Shown piece by piece: positions 1 to 8,637 of a stretch of DNA of 64,000 bases. Location: positions 124,001 through 188,000 of the forward strand of contig NZ_BMUE01000013.1 in assembly GCF_014650035.1 (NCBI RefSeq), read 5' to 3'. Source of the stretch: Streptomyces lucensis JCM 4490. GTDB taxonomy: Bacteria; Actinomycetota; Actinomycetes; Streptomycetales; Streptomycetaceae. A program made the position numbers and the translations under genes. Each line of letters starts with the position of its first letter. The first letter of the stretch is position 1. Below the pieces are notes generated by a model that was not told the DNA's origin, did no database searches, and was given only the letters and a program-made list of their open reading frames with translations.

Positions 1-384
1 GTCGGTGAACCGCGGCTCGAAGCCCGTCTTCACGTCGAAGCGGTACTCGAAGAGTCTGGCCTGGCCGTCGTTGAACGTGCCGGACTGGGCGGCGGCCAGG
101 CGGTCGTGGGAGCGGGCCATGAAGGAGTCGTAGAAGGCACGGCTCTCCCAGAAGGCGAAGATGTGCGCCACTCCCTGCCGCTGCCGGCTCCAGCCTCCGC
201 CCTGTCCCCGAAACCCCGGCTCCCCCAGAAGCCCCGCCCATTTCCGCTGTCCCCGCTCGAATCCCCGGCGGTCCACCACGGTGCAGCGAATCCACTTGAC
301 CAGCACCGCGCCATCGTAAGGCCAGCGGGCGTGGCGCCGGTCACGCTCGGAGCGGATCGCCCGCGCACGCGCCCCCTCGCTCAT
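1..384 (-). CDS. YdbC-like DUF4937 family protein (3' end outside window)
   Basis: Reading the minus strand from an ATG at 384 gives 128 codons with no stop up to the window edge, so the C-terminus is missing. The frame contains VLVKWIRCTV near residue 28 and HIFAFWESRAFYDSFM around residues 76-91. This is the pattern of the DUF4937/YdbC family, small proteins with an antibiotic-monooxygenase-like ferredoxin fold and no established function. The conserved W and F residues sit where the family has them, which supports this frame over the overlapping ones. It is divergent from the terD-like gene, about 70 bases away. No enzymatic role should be assumed. Confidence 0.72.
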   Translation of the reverse strand, partial: MSEGARARAIRSERDRRHARWPYDGAVLVKWIRCTVVDRRGFERGQRKWAGLLGEPGFRGQGGGWSRQRQGVAHIFAFWESRAFYDSFMARSHDRLAAAQSGTFNDGQARLFEYRFDVKTGFEPRFTD

Positions 385-457
385 GGCACGATGAACAAGC
401 GGCCCTGTACAGGGGGCAGTTGGCAGACAGTGATCTTCAAGGGGGTGGCGAGGCCCG

Positions 458-991
458 GTGGCTGGCTTCAGCAAGGGAATCCGCAAGGTCGAGGTCGCGC
501 TCAAGTGGGACCCCAGTCCGGCGGGCCGACCGCCCACGGATCTGGACATCGTCGCCGCGCCGTTCGAGTCCGGCGACCCGTACGGTGCTCCGGCCTACCT
601 GGTGCACTTCGACAGCCGCTCCCCGGACGGCACGATCTTCCTCAACCGGGACAGCAAGGACGGCAAGGGCTTCGGCTGGGACGAGGTCATGACGCTGGAG
701 CTGGACCGGCTCGACGGCCGGTACGCGCGCGTGGTGGTCGGTGTGGTCATCCAGCAGGGAACCGGGCGTCAGGACTTCGCCAACGTGCTCAATCCGGGCA
801 TGCGGATCCGGGAGGGCTACACCGTGCTCGCCGAGGACGACTTCACCGAGGTCGCCGAGGCCACGGCGGCCACGATCGGCGAGTTCCACCGGGACGACTC
901 CGGCGGGTGGACGTTCCATGCCGGGGTCCACGGCTTCGACGAGGACCCGGCGTCCTTTCCCCGGGTCATGGGCAGCAGGCGCCTGTCCTGA
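458..991 (+). CDS. TerD family protein
   Basis: A 177-residue protein opening with FSKGIRKVEVALKWDPSP, the typical N-terminus of TerD-domain proteins. These are calcium-binding beta-sandwich proteins named after tellurite resistance, found in many copies in Streptomyces and linked to stress or differentiation. LDIVAA and the DG(T)I-type loop FDSRSPDGTIFLNRD are recognisable. The start is a GTG at 458 behind an AAGGGGG-rich ribosome site (about 439-446); the family normally begins two or three residues before FSKG, which fits. It stands alone, divergent from the DUF4937 gene and convergent with nrdJ. The true function is unknown. Confidence 0.85.
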   Translation: MAGFSKGIRKVEVALKWDPSPAGRPPTDLDIVAAPFESGDPYGAPAYLVHFDSRSPDGTIFLNRDSKDGKGFGWDEVMTLELDRLDGRYARVVVGVVIQQGTGRQDFANVLNPGMRIREGYTVLAEDDFTEVAEATAATIGEFHRDDSGGWTFHAGVHGFDEDPASFPRVMGSRRLS

Positions 992-1120
992 AGGTCAGCC
1001 GGTGTAGCGGGCCGCGATCGTGAGCGTGCGGGCCGGCTCCTCCTCGACGGCCCGGCGGCGGGTGGGCGCGGCGGCTCGTCCGTGTCGCGCCTGCTCAGGG
1101 CGGTTCGTCGACAGATACGG

Positions 1121-1152
1121 CAAGGGGCGCCGGCACAGGCCGGCGCCCCTTG
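1121..1152. terminator. Bidirectional hairpin between terD-like gene and nrdJ
   Basis: Perfect 14-bp inverted repeat (arms 1121-1134 and 1139-1152, loop ACAG) just past the nrdJ stop codon at 1172 and about 130 bases after the TerD stop. It lies between convergent genes and could stop both. There is no long T-run, as usual in Streptomyces. Confidence 0.85.
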
Positions 1153-1171
1153 TCTCAGTTACGGCGTGTCA

Positions 1172-4075
1172 TCAGCTGCAGCCGCTGGTGGAGCCGCAGC
1201 CCTCGCAGATGTAGCAGGAACCGGCCCGCTGCATCTTCGTACCGCAGGAGAAGCACAGCGGGGCGTCGGCCTGGATGCCCAGCTGCATCTCCACCAGCTC
1301 GGCGCTGGTGTGCGCCTGCTTGGGGACGGGCTTGGCCGCCTCGGCCTCGGCCTTCGGAGCGGCGACCGCCTTCAGTTCCTGGGCGCGCGGCGCCGACTGG
1401 GCCAGTCCCTCGACGTCGACCTCGTCGTCGTCGAGGGACTGCTCGTAGGAGCCGGTCTCCAGGTGGCGCTGACGCTCCTCGGCGGAGTGGATGCCGAGCG
1501 CGGAGCGCGTCTCGAAGGGCAGGAAGTCCAGCGCCAGGCGGCGGAAGATGTAGTCGACGATCGACTGCGCCATCCGCACGTCCGGGTCGTCCGTCATGCC
1601 GGCCGGCTCGAAGCGCATGTTGGTGAACTTCGAGACGTACGTCTCCAGCGGCACGCCGTACTGGAGGCCGACGGAGACCGCGATGGAGAACGCGTCCATC
1701 ATGCCCGCGAGGGTCGAGCCCTGCTTGGACATCTTCAGGAAGACCTCGCCGAGACCGTCGTCGGGGTAGGAGTTGGCGGTCATGTAGCCCTCGGCGCCGC
1801 CGACCGTGAAGGACGTGGTGATGCCGGGACGGCCCTTCGGGAGGCGCTTGCGGACCGGGCGGTACTCGACCACCTTCTCGACCGCGGTACGGATCGTCTC
1901 CTCGGCCTTCTCGGTGATCTCGGCCTTCTCCTCCTCCTTCTTCTTGGCGGAGAGCGGCTGGCCGACCTTGCAGTTGTCGCGGTAGATCGCGAGCGCCTTG
2001 ACGCCCAGCTTCCACGCCTCGTAGTAGATCTCCTCGACCTCCTCGACGGTCGCCGTCTCCGGCATGTTGACCGTCTTGGAGATGGCGCCGGAGATCCAGG
2101 GCTGGATCGCGGCCATCATGCGGACGTGGCCCATCGGGGAGATGGCCCGCTCGCCCATGGCGCAGTCGAACACCTCGTAGTGCTCGGGCTTCAGGCCCGG
2201 GGCGTCGATCACATTGCCGTGCTCGGCGATGTGGGCGACGATCGCCTCGATCTGCTCCTCCTGGTAACCCAGGCGGCGCAGGGCCTGCGGGACGGTGCCG
2301 TTCACGATCTGCATCGAGCCGCCGCCGACCAGCTTCTTGAACTTCACCAGCGCGAGGTCGGGCTCGACACCGGTGGTGTCGCAGGACATCGCCAGGCCGA
2401 TGGTGCCGGTCGGGGCGAGGACGGACGCCTGGGAGTTGCGGAAGCCGTTCTTCTCGCCGAGGCGCAGCACGTCCTGCCAGGCCTCCGTGGCGGCGGCCCA
2501 CACCGGGGTGTCCAGGTCGTCCATGCGCACGGCCGTGCCGTTGGCGTCGGCGTGCTGCTTCATGACGCGGTTGTGGGCGCCGGCGTTGCGGGCGTAGCCG
2601 TCGTAGGGGCCGACGACCGCGGCCAGCTCCGCGGAGCGGCGGTAGGCCGTGCCGGTCATCAGCGAGGTGATGGCGCCGGCCAGGGCGCGGCCGCCCTCGG
2701 AGTCGTACGCGTGGCCCGTGGCCATCAGCAGGGCGCCGAGGTTGGCGTAGCCGATGCCGAGCTGGCGGAAGGCGCGCGTGTTCTCGCCGATCTTCTGGGT
2801 CGGGAAGTCCGCGAAGCAGATCGAGATGTCCATCGCGGTGATGACCAGCTCGACGACCTTCTGGAAGCGCTCGGCCTCGAAGGACTGGCTGCCCTTGCCG
2901 TCGTCCTTCAGGAACTTCATCAGGTTCAGCGAGGCCAGGTTGCAGGACGTGTTGTCCAGGTGCATGTACTCGCTGCACGGGTTCGACGCGGTGATGCGGC
3001 CGGACTCGGGGCAGGTGTGCCAGTTGTTGATGGTGTCGTCGTACTGGATGCCCGGGTCGGCGCAGGCCCACGCGGCCTCGGCGATCTTGCGGAAGAGCGC
3101 CTTGGCGTCGACCTCCTCGATGACCTCGCCGGTCATGCGGGCGCGCAGCCCGAACTTGCCGCCCGCCTCGACGGCGGTCATGAACTCGTCGTTCACGCGG
3201 ACCGAGTTGTTGGCGTTCTGGTACTGGACGGACGTGATGTCGTCGCCGCCCAGGTCCATGTCGAAGCCCGCGTCGCGCAGGACGCGGATCTTCTCCTCCT
3301 CGCTGACCTTCGTCTGGATGAAGTCCTCGATGTCGGGGTGGTCGACGTCGAGCACGACCATCTTGGCGGCGCGGCGGGTGGCGCCGCCGGACTTGATGGT
3401 GCCGGCGGAGGCGTCGGCGCCGCGCATGAAGGAGACGGGACCGGAGGCGTTGCCGCCGGAGGAGAGCAGCTCCTTGGAGGAGCGGATGCGCGAGAGGTTC
3501 AGGCCGGCGCCGGAGCCGCCCTTGAAGATCATGCCCTCTTCCTTGTACCAGTCGAGGATCGACTCCATGGAGTCGTCGACGGACAGGATGAAGCAGGCGG
3601 AGACCTGCTGGGGCTGCGGGGTGCCGACGTTGAACCAGACGGGGCTGTTGAAGCTGAAGATCTGGTGCAGGAGGGCGTAGGCCAGCTCGTGCTCGAAGAT
3701 CTCGGCGTCGGCGGGCGAGGCGAAGTACTTGTGGTCCTCGCCGGCCTTCCGGTACGTCTTCACGATGCGGTCGATCAGCTGCTTGAGGCTGACCTCGCGC
3801 TGCGGGGTGCCGACGGCGCCCCGGAAGTACTTGCTGGTGACGATGTTGACCGCGTTCACCGACCAGAAGTCGGGGAACTCGACGCCACGCTGCTCGAAGT
3901 TGACCGAGCCGTCGCGCCAGTTGGTCATGACGACGTCACGGCGCTCCCAGGCCACCTCGTCGTACGGGTGCACGCCGGGGGTGGTGTGGATGCGCTCGAT
4001 GTGCAGTCCCTTGTTACCCGCCTTGGCTCCCTTGGCTCGGGAACCTCGTGCCGGACCGCTCGCCGTCTCTGTCAT
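1172..4075 (-). CDS. nrdJ: Vitamin B12-dependent (class II) ribonucleoside-diphosphate reductase
   Basis: A 967-residue class II ribonucleotide reductase that uses adenosylcobalamin to make the thiyl radical and converts ribonucleotides to deoxyribonucleotides with or without oxygen. The finger-loop motif NPCSEY is near residue 364, followed by SCNLASLNL and later PTGTIGLAMSCDTTG. The C-terminus carries a cysteine-rich zinc/redox tail (CFSCGTKMQ, CYICEGCG, ending SGCS) typical of the actinobacterial enzyme. The ATG at 4075 was chosen because GGGAGG lies 5 bases upstream and the family begins with a low-complexity leader before IERIHTTPG; the frame is open a further 19 codons without a good site. 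It lies 166 bases behind nrdR on the same strand, so an nrdR-nrdJ operon is likely. Confidence 0.96.
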   Translation of the reverse strand: MTETASGPARGSRAKGAKAGNKGLHIERIHTTPGVHPYDEVAWERRDVVMTNWRDGSVNFEQRGVEFPDFWSVNAVNIVTSKYFRGAVGTPQREVSLKQLIDRIVKTYRKAGEDHKYFASPADAEIFEHELAYALLHQIFSFNSPVWFNVGTPQPQQVSACFILSVDDSMESILDWYKEEGMIFKGGSGAGLNLSRIRSSKELLSSGGNASGPVSFMRGADASAGTIKSGGATRRAAKMVVLDVDHPDIEDFIQTKVSEEEKIRVLRDAGFDMDLGGDDITSVQYQNANNSVRVNDEFMTAVEAGGKFGLRARMTGEVIEEVDAKALFRKIAEAAWACADPGIQYDDTINNWHTCPESGRITASNPCSEYMHLDNTSCNLASLNLMKFLKDDGKGSQSFEAERFQKVVELVITAMDISICFADFPTQKIGENTRAFRQLGIGYANLGALLMATGHAYDSEGGRALAGAITSLMTGTAYRRSAELAAVVGPYDGYARNAGAHNRVMKQHADANGTAVRMDDLDTPVWAAATEAWQDVLRLGEKNGFRNSQASVLAPTGTIGLAMSCDTTGVEPDLALVKFKKLVGGGSMQIVNGTVPQALRRLGYQEEQIEAIVAHIAEHGNVIDAPGLKPEHYEVFDCAMGERAISPMGHVRMMAAIQPWISGAISKTVNMPETATVEEVEEIYYEAWKLGVKALAIYRDNCKVGQPLSAKKKEEEKAEITEKAEETIRTAVEKVVEYRPVRKRLPKGRPGITTSFTVGGAEGYMTANSYPDDGLGEVFLKMSKQGSTLAGMMDAFSIAVSVGLQYGVPLETYVSKFTNMRFEPAGMTDDPDVRMAQSIVDYIFRRLALDFLPFETRSALGIHSAEERQRHLETGSYEQSLDDDEVDVEGLAQSAPRAQELKAVAAPKAEAEAAKPVPKQAHTSAELVEMQLGIQADAPLCFSCGTKMQRAGSCYICEGCGSTSGCS

Positions 4076-4241
4076 GCCGCCTCCCTGTACGGGCGAAAAC
4101 GCCCTGAAGTGCCCCGTCTGTTCCCGTGGCACGGTGTTCTGTCTTGTGTCGCGGGCTCCCTCAGCTGCCGCCCGCGACAGGTCTTCGGTCGCCGCCTCCC
4201 GGCCGGTCCCCGGGCGTCCGTCCGGGGTTCCGGCGCGCCGG

Positions 4242-4790
4242 TCAGTCGGCGGCGTGGGCGGGCACGGGGACCTCGATGGTCCCGCCGGGCCCGCGTTGGT
4301 CCTCCTGGCTCCCCGCTCGCGCGTCCTCGTCGTCCGCGGCGGGGCCTCGCGCCTGCCTCAGCTCCGCGATGGCGGCCTCGAAGTCCTCCAGCGAGTCGAA
4401 CGCCCGGTAGACGGAGGCGAACCGCAGAAAGGCGACGAGGTCGAGCTCCTGCAACGGGCCGAGTATGGCCAGGCCCACGTCATGGGTGGTCAGCTCGGCG
4501 CTCCCGGTGGCCCGCACCGCCTCCTCGACCCGCTGGCCGAGCTGGGCGAGCGCGTCCTCCGTGACAGGCCGTCCCTGGCAGGCCTTGCGCACGCCGTTGA
4601 TGACCTTGGTACGGCTGAAAGGCTCGGTGACCCCGGACCGCTTCACCACCATGAGCGAGCACGTCTCCACGGTCGTGAAACGACGGGAGCAGTCGGGGCA
4701 CTGGCGGCGCCTGCGGATCGACGTGCCGTCGTCGGTCGTACGACTGTCGACCACACGGCTGTCGGGGTGCCTGCAGAAGGGGCAGTGCAT
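4242..4790 (-). CDS. nrdR: Transcriptional repressor NrdR
   Basis: A 182-residue NrdR. An N-terminal zinc ribbon (MHCPFCRHPDSRVVDSR with CPDC at about residue 31) binds DNA, and an ATP-cone domain (VVKRSGVTEPFSRTKV onward) senses ATP/dATP. It represses ribonucleotide reductase genes when dATP is high. The ATG at 4790 gives the canonical MHCPFC start and follows GGAG; an in-frame TTG nine bases earlier is less likely. The tail after about residue 150 is longer than in many NrdRs (acidic, Gln/Pro-rich). It lies upstream of nrdJ, and two NrdR boxes sit in its own promoter region, indicating autoregulation. Confidence 0.95.
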   Translation of the reverse strand: MHCPFCRHPDSRVVDSRTTDDGTSIRRRRQCPDCSRRFTTVETCSLMVVKRSGVTEPFSRTKVINGVRKACQGRPVTEDALAQLGQRVEEAVRATGSAELTTHDVGLAILGPLQELDLVAFLRFASVYRAFDSLEDFEAAIAELRQARGPAADDEDARAGSQEDQRGPGGTIEVPVPAHAAD

Positions 4791-4898
4791 GATCTCCAAC
4801 CCTCCTCACAGCAGACTCAACAGCCTCGCCGGGCCACACGAGCCCCTCGAAGCAGCCCTAAGCATAGGCGATCGCGAAGCGGTCGCAGACCCGGGGGA

Positions 4899-4944
4899 CC
4901 ACAACTTGTGGGCCGCGGTAAGCATCCAACCACTAGATGTAGGG
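4899..4944. promoter_or_regulatory. Pair of NrdR boxes upstream of nrdR-nrdJ
   Basis: Two partial palindromes, CCACAACTTGTGG (4899-4911) and CACTAGATGTAGG (4931-4943). The second fits the NrdR consensus CwAtATaTwG closely and the first fits its outer positions. The C of the core lies at 4902 in one and 4933 in the other, 31 bp apart. That is close to three helical turns, which puts both boxes on the same DNA face as known for NrdR sites. They lie 110-155 bases upstream of the nrdR start. Confidence 0.75.
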
Positions 4945-5281
4945 ATTGGCTCATACACCGAGGCGGTCACGCGTGTCGGTGCCGCAGGGCACGCCCCGGA
5001 TACCCGCCGCGCGGATTTCCGAACACGCGGAAGCGGGAACGCGGCGATCCCGGGGTTACGGAGATACGGTGGGCGCCGCACGGAGACCGCGCGGGACTCC
5101 GGGGGCGGTAGGGAGCCCGGGTCCAGGTGGACGGGGTTCCGGATGGCAGACGAGGGCACAACCCACAAGGTCACCGAGCCCGGCGGTGAAGAGTACAACA
5201 ATGGGAGCTTTCGCCCGCCGGGTTCCCGCTTAGCCATACACCCAGACACTCGATCACGTCAGGCGAATCGCACTTTTTCAC

Positions 5282-5297
5282 TCGAACGTGTGTTTGG
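5282..5297 (+). promoter_or_regulatory. SOS box (LexA site) upstream of lexA
   Basis: TCGAACGTGTGTTTGG matches the actinobacterial SOS consensus TCGAAC(N4)GTTCGA except for the end of the right half. It lies 60-75 bases upstream of the lexA start, so lexA is probably autoregulated. Confidence 0.82.
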
Positions 5298-5356
5298 CGC
5301 AACCTTTCGAAAGCAACTACCGTTGTCCAGCAGGGAGACCATCGAGAGGGGCCGAC

Positions 5357-6136
5357 GTGACCACCACCGCAGACAGTGCCACCATCACCGCCCAGGACCG
5401 CTCCATGGGCCGAGTCGAGCCGGTGCATGCGATGAACGAAGCCACGAATCCCGAGGGGCACAAGCGCTCCCTGCCGGGCCGACCTCCAGGCATCCGGGCG
5501 GACAGCTCCGGCCTCACCGACCGGCAGCGCCGGGTGATCGAGGTCATCAGGGACTCCGTCCAGCGGCGGGGCTACCCGCCGTCCATGCGGGAGATCGGCC
5601 AGGCCGTCGGCCTCTCCAGCACCTCCTCCGTCGCGCACCAGCTGATGGCGCTGGAGCGCAAGGGCTTCCTGCGCCGCGATCCGCACCGTCCGCGCGCGTA
5701 CGAGGTGCGCGGTTCCGACCAGGCCGTGACGGTCCAGCCCACCGACACCGCCGGCAAGCCCGCGGCGTCCTACGTCCCGTTGGTCGGCCGCATCGCCGCC
5801 GGTGGCCCGATCCTCGCGGAGGAGTCCGTCGAGGACGTCTTCCCCCTCCCCCGCCAGCTCGTCGGTGACGGCGAACTGTTCGTCCTCAAGGTCGTCGGCG
5901 ACTCCATGATCGAGGCCGCGATCTGTGACGGTGACTGGGTGACCGTCCGCCGCCAGCCGGTCGCCGAGAACGGCGACATCGTCGCCGCCATGCTGGACGG
6001 CGAGGCCACCGTCAAGCGCTTCAAGCGCGAGGACGGCCACGTCTGGCTCCTCCCGCACAACTCGGCCTACGAACCGATCCCCGGTGACGACGCCACCATC
6101 CTCGGCAAGGTCGTCGCCGTGCTGCGCCGCGTGTGA
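5357..6136 (+). CDS. lexA: SOS repressor LexA
   Basis: A 259-residue LexA. The N-terminal winged helix follows LTDRQRRVIEVI and includes YPPSMREIGQAVGLSS. The C-terminal S24 self-cleavage domain has the Ala-Gly cleavage region (LVGRIAAGGPI), the catalytic Ser in GDSMIEAAI and the catalytic Lys in DGEATVKRF. On DNA damage, RecA filaments trigger cleavage and derepress the regulon. The GTG at 5357 follows GAGAGGGG and was preferred; ATG codons at 5405 and 5432 are in frame and would remove a non-conserved leader. An SOS box lies upstream. recA, its co-protease, is in the same window. Confidence 0.95.
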   Translation: MTTTADSATITAQDRSMGRVEPVHAMNEATNPEGHKRSLPGRPPGIRADSSGLTDRQRRVIEVIRDSVQRRGYPPSMREIGQAVGLSSTSSVAHQLMALERKGFLRRDPHRPRAYEVRGSDQAVTVQPTDTAGKPAASYVPLVGRIAAGGPILAEESVEDVFPLPRQLVGDGELFVLKVVGDSMIEAAICDGDWVTVRRQPVAENGDIVAAMLDGEATVKRFKREDGHVWLLPHNSAYEPIPGDDATILGKVVAVLRRV

Positions 6137-6176
6137 CCGCCGCGGCGGACGGGCCTCTCGTGCCCGCTCCCTGACC

Positions 6177-6210
6177 GGGCCCCGGAACCCCTGCGCCGGT
6201 TCCGGGGCCC
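6177..6210 (+). terminator. Terminator of lexA
   Basis: Perfect 13-bp inverted repeat (6177-6189 with 6198-6210) and an 8-base loop, about 40 bases after the lexA stop. Confidence 0.82.
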
Positions 6211-6330
6211 TGCGTGTGCCCTCCGGCGCGACGCGTCGGCATACCGAGGCCCGCCCGATCCGTGCGGTCGGGCCGCGCCACGATCACGTGGTCGGGCCGC
6301 GCCACGCTCACCACGCGTCCACGGTTCGTC

Positions 6331-6358
6331 CGGGCTCCGTCCTGCAGGACGGAGCCCG
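6331..6358. terminator. Loop-less palindrome at the 3' end of the helicase gene
   Basis: A 28-base perfect palindrome (arms 6331-6344 and 6345-6358), 16 bases past the stop of the minus-strand helicase gene. It probably acts as a terminator for that gene and may back up the lexA terminator. Confidence 0.7.
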
Positions 6359-6374
6359 GCGTCAGAGCCCGGCG

Positions 6375-8351
6375 TCAGTTCCCTTCCGTCTGCCTGGCCG
6401 CCGCGTCGATCGCCGCGAGGGACTTGCGGACCTGGTTGCGGTCGGTCGTGTACCAGAAGTCGGGCAGTGAGGCCTTCAGGTATGAGCCGTAGCGCGCCGT
6501 GGCCAGCCGCTGGTCCAGGACGGCGACCACGCCGCGATCGCCCGACGCGCGGACGAGGCGGCCGGCGCCCTGGGCCATCAGCAGGGCCGCGTGCGTGGCG
6601 GCCACCGCCATGAAGCCGTTGCCCCCGGCCTCCTCGACCGCCTTCTGCCGTGCGCTCATCAGCGGATCGTCGGGCCGCGGGAACGGGATCTTGTCCATGA
6701 CGACCAGCTGGCAGCTGGGCCCCGGGACATCGACGCCCTGCCACAGCGACAGGGTCCCGAACAGGCAGGTCTTCGGGTCGGCCGCGAAGTTCTTGATGAG
6801 CTCGCCGAGGGTCTCCTCGCCCTGCAGCAGGATCGGGAACTCGGGAATCCGGGAGCGCAGCTCCTCCGCGGCCAGCTGCGCGGCCCGCATGGAGGAGAAC
6901 AGTCCGAGCGTGCGGCCGCCGGCCGCCTGGATCAGTTCGGTCAGCTCGTCGAGCATGTCGGCGCGGTCACCGTCACGCGCGGGGCGCGCCAGGTGCTTGG
7001 CGACGTACAGGATGCCCTGCCTGGGGTAGTCGAACGGCGAACCGACGTCGACCCCCTTCCACTGCGGCAGATCCTCGCCCTCGACGCCCTCCGGTCCCAG
7101 CCCCAGGGAGGCGCCGACGCCGTTGAAGTCGCCGCCCAGCTTGAGGGTCGCGGAGGTGAGGACGACACTACGGTCCGCGAACAGCTTCTCCCTGAGCAGG
7201 CCCGAGACCGACATGGGAGCGACCCGCAGCGAGGCGCCGAAGCGGTCGTGCCGCTCGTACCAGACGACGTCCCACTCCGAGCCGTTCACGACGCGCTCCG
7301 CCACGTCGTGCACCGACTCCACCGAGGCCAGCGCCTGCTTGCGGACCGCGTCCTCGTCCTGGACCGACTTGTCGCGCGTCGCGCCGATGGCGGAGATGAC
7401 CGTGCGAGCGGCGTCCCTGAGCGCCGTCAACGCGTAGCCGAGGTCCTCCGGGATCTCCTCCAGGCGGCCCGGCAGGGCCAGCTCCATCAGCCGCTCGAAG
7501 CCCTCCGCGGCGGTCTGGAGCTGGTCGGCGGCCTTCTCGTTGACCAGCTTGGCGGCCCGGCGCACGGCGCGGTTGACCTGGCCCGGCGTGAGTTCACCGG
7601 TGGCCACGCCGGTGACCCGGGAGACGAGCTCATGCGCCTCGTCCACGATGAGCACCTCGTGCTGGGGCAGCACCGGGGCGCCCTCGATCGCGTCGATGGC
7701 CAGCAGCGCGTGGTTGGTGACCACGACCTCGGCGAGCTTGGCGCGCTCGCGGGCCATCTCCGCGAAGCACTCGGCGCCGTACGCGCACTTCGACGCGCCC
7801 AGGCACTCCCGGGAGGAAACCGACACCTGCGCCCAGGCGCGGTCCGAGACGCCGGGGGTGAGATCGTCCCGGTCGCCGCTCTCCGTCTCGTCCGCCCAGT
7901 CGCGCATGCGCAGCAGGTCCTGGCCGAGCCTGCTGGTGGGGGCGGCGGCCTCGAACTGGTCGAAGAGGCCGTCCTCCTCGTCCTGCGGCATGCCCTCGTG
8001 CAGGCGGTGCAGGCACAGGTAGTTCGACCGGCCCTTGAGCATGGCGAACTCCGGGCGCCGGCGCAGCAGCGGGTGCAGGGCGTCGACCGTGCGGGGCAGG
8101 TCGCGCTCCACTAGCTGGCGCTGCAGTGCGAGCGTGGCCGTGGCGACGATCACCCGTTCTCCGTGCGCGAGCGCGGGCACCAGGTAGCCCAGCGACTTGC
8201 CGGTGCCGGTGCCGGCCTGGACCAGCAGGTGGGATCCGTCGTCGATCGCCTCGGCGACCGCTTCGGCCATGGTCACCTGGCCGGGGCGCTCCGTGCCGCC
8301 GACAGCGGTGACGGCGGCATGCAGGAGTTCGGGGAGTGAGGGCTTCGTCAT
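6375..8351 (-). CDS. DinG/XPD-type ATP-dependent DNA helicase
   Basis: A 658-residue superfamily-2 helicase of the XPD/DinG group. Walker A GTGTGKS lies near residue 46, a DEAH box (VDEAHEL) near residue 237, SATLKLGG in the middle, and the late motif QGAGRLVRAS. Cysteines at about 130-220 (CLHRLH, ECLGASKCAYGAEC) fall where the 4Fe-4S domain sits in this family. It should unwind damaged or structured DNA 5'-3' as part of repair. It is convergent with lexA and ends at a palindrome. The start ATG at 8351 is the only one ahead of the conserved LPELLHAAV; the ribosome site is weak. It marks the left border of the accessory island. Confidence 0.9.
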   Translation of the reverse strand: MTKPSLPELLHAAVTAVGGTERPGQVTMAEAVAEAIDDGSHLLVQAGTGTGKSLGYLVPALAHGERVIVATATLALQRQLVERDLPRTVDALHPLLRRRPEFAMLKGRSNYLCLHRLHEGMPQDEEDGLFDQFEAAAPTSRLGQDLLRMRDWADETESGDRDDLTPGVSDRAWAQVSVSSRECLGASKCAYGAECFAEMARERAKLAEVVVTNHALLAIDAIEGAPVLPQHEVLIVDEAHELVSRVTGVATGELTPGQVNRAVRRAAKLVNEKAADQLQTAAEGFERLMELALPGRLEEIPEDLGYALTALRDAARTVISAIGATRDKSVQDEDAVRKQALASVESVHDVAERVVNGSEWDVVWYERHDRFGASLRVAPMSVSGLLREKLFADRSVVLTSATLKLGGDFNGVGASLGLGPEGVEGEDLPQWKGVDVGSPFDYPRQGILYVAKHLARPARDGDRADMLDELTELIQAAGGRTLGLFSSMRAAQLAAEELRSRIPEFPILLQGEETLGELIKNFAADPKTCLFGTLSLWQGVDVPGPSCQLVVMDKIPFPRPDDPLMSARQKAVEEAGGNGFMAVAATHAALLMAQGAGRLVRASGDRGVVAVLDQRLATARYGSYLKASLPDFWYTTDRNQVRKSLAAIDAAARQTEGN

Positions 8352-8602
8352 AGCCCGACCAGCCTACGGCCCGGCACCGACAGAGGGGTGGTTCCGGCGC
8401 GGGCGAGCGGCACGATCCCGCCGTCGCGCCGTGAACGGTGGGGGCGCGATCCGGTGCCCCGGGCACGGCATCCGCACGGGTGACGGCCCCTCGGGCGGCC
8501 CCCGGCGACCCCGGCACATTTCTGTCGTGGGCACTGTGTGCCACCCGGATCTCCTTCCGCCGCCCGGGGCGGGGTCGGCAGGCTCGTTGTCCCGACCACT
8601 GA

Positions 8603-8622
8603 GGATCAATTCCGTCGCATCC
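8603..8622. promoter_or_regulatory. Candidate LysR operator upstream of the LysR gene
   Basis: Inverted repeat GGAT-N12-ATCC with core CAATTCCG, ending 15 bases before the start codon of the LysR gene. A related dyad with the same core lies in front of the mutase operon (9572-9591). Assignment to this regulator is inference. Confidence 0.4.
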
Positions 8623-8637
8623 CTCCGGGAGAGACCA

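Larger units (their letters stand above)
4791..5356. other. Divergent nrdR-lexA intergenic region
   Basis: This 566-base region holds no credible gene. It contains the two NrdR boxes on the nrdR side and the SOS box on the lexA side, described separately. The middle (about 4960-5270) shows only scattered short ORFs in all frames and no recognisable protein. Confidence 0.7.

Noticed and set aside
30..368. 112-residue minus-strand ORF at the left edge
   Set aside because: Out of frame with the DUF4937 reading of the same strand, which carries recognisable conserved residues.
1006..1110. Minus-strand frame ending in a protein-like tail (TLTIAARYTG)
   Set aside because: It would have to run through the nrdJ terminator and has no start or domain; could be a gene remnant but too short to support.
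1082..4564. 1160-codon plus-strand ORF opposite nrdJ and part of nrdR
   Set aside because: Antisense frame of nrdJ produced by high GC content; Leu/Gly/Arg/Val-rich with no family features.
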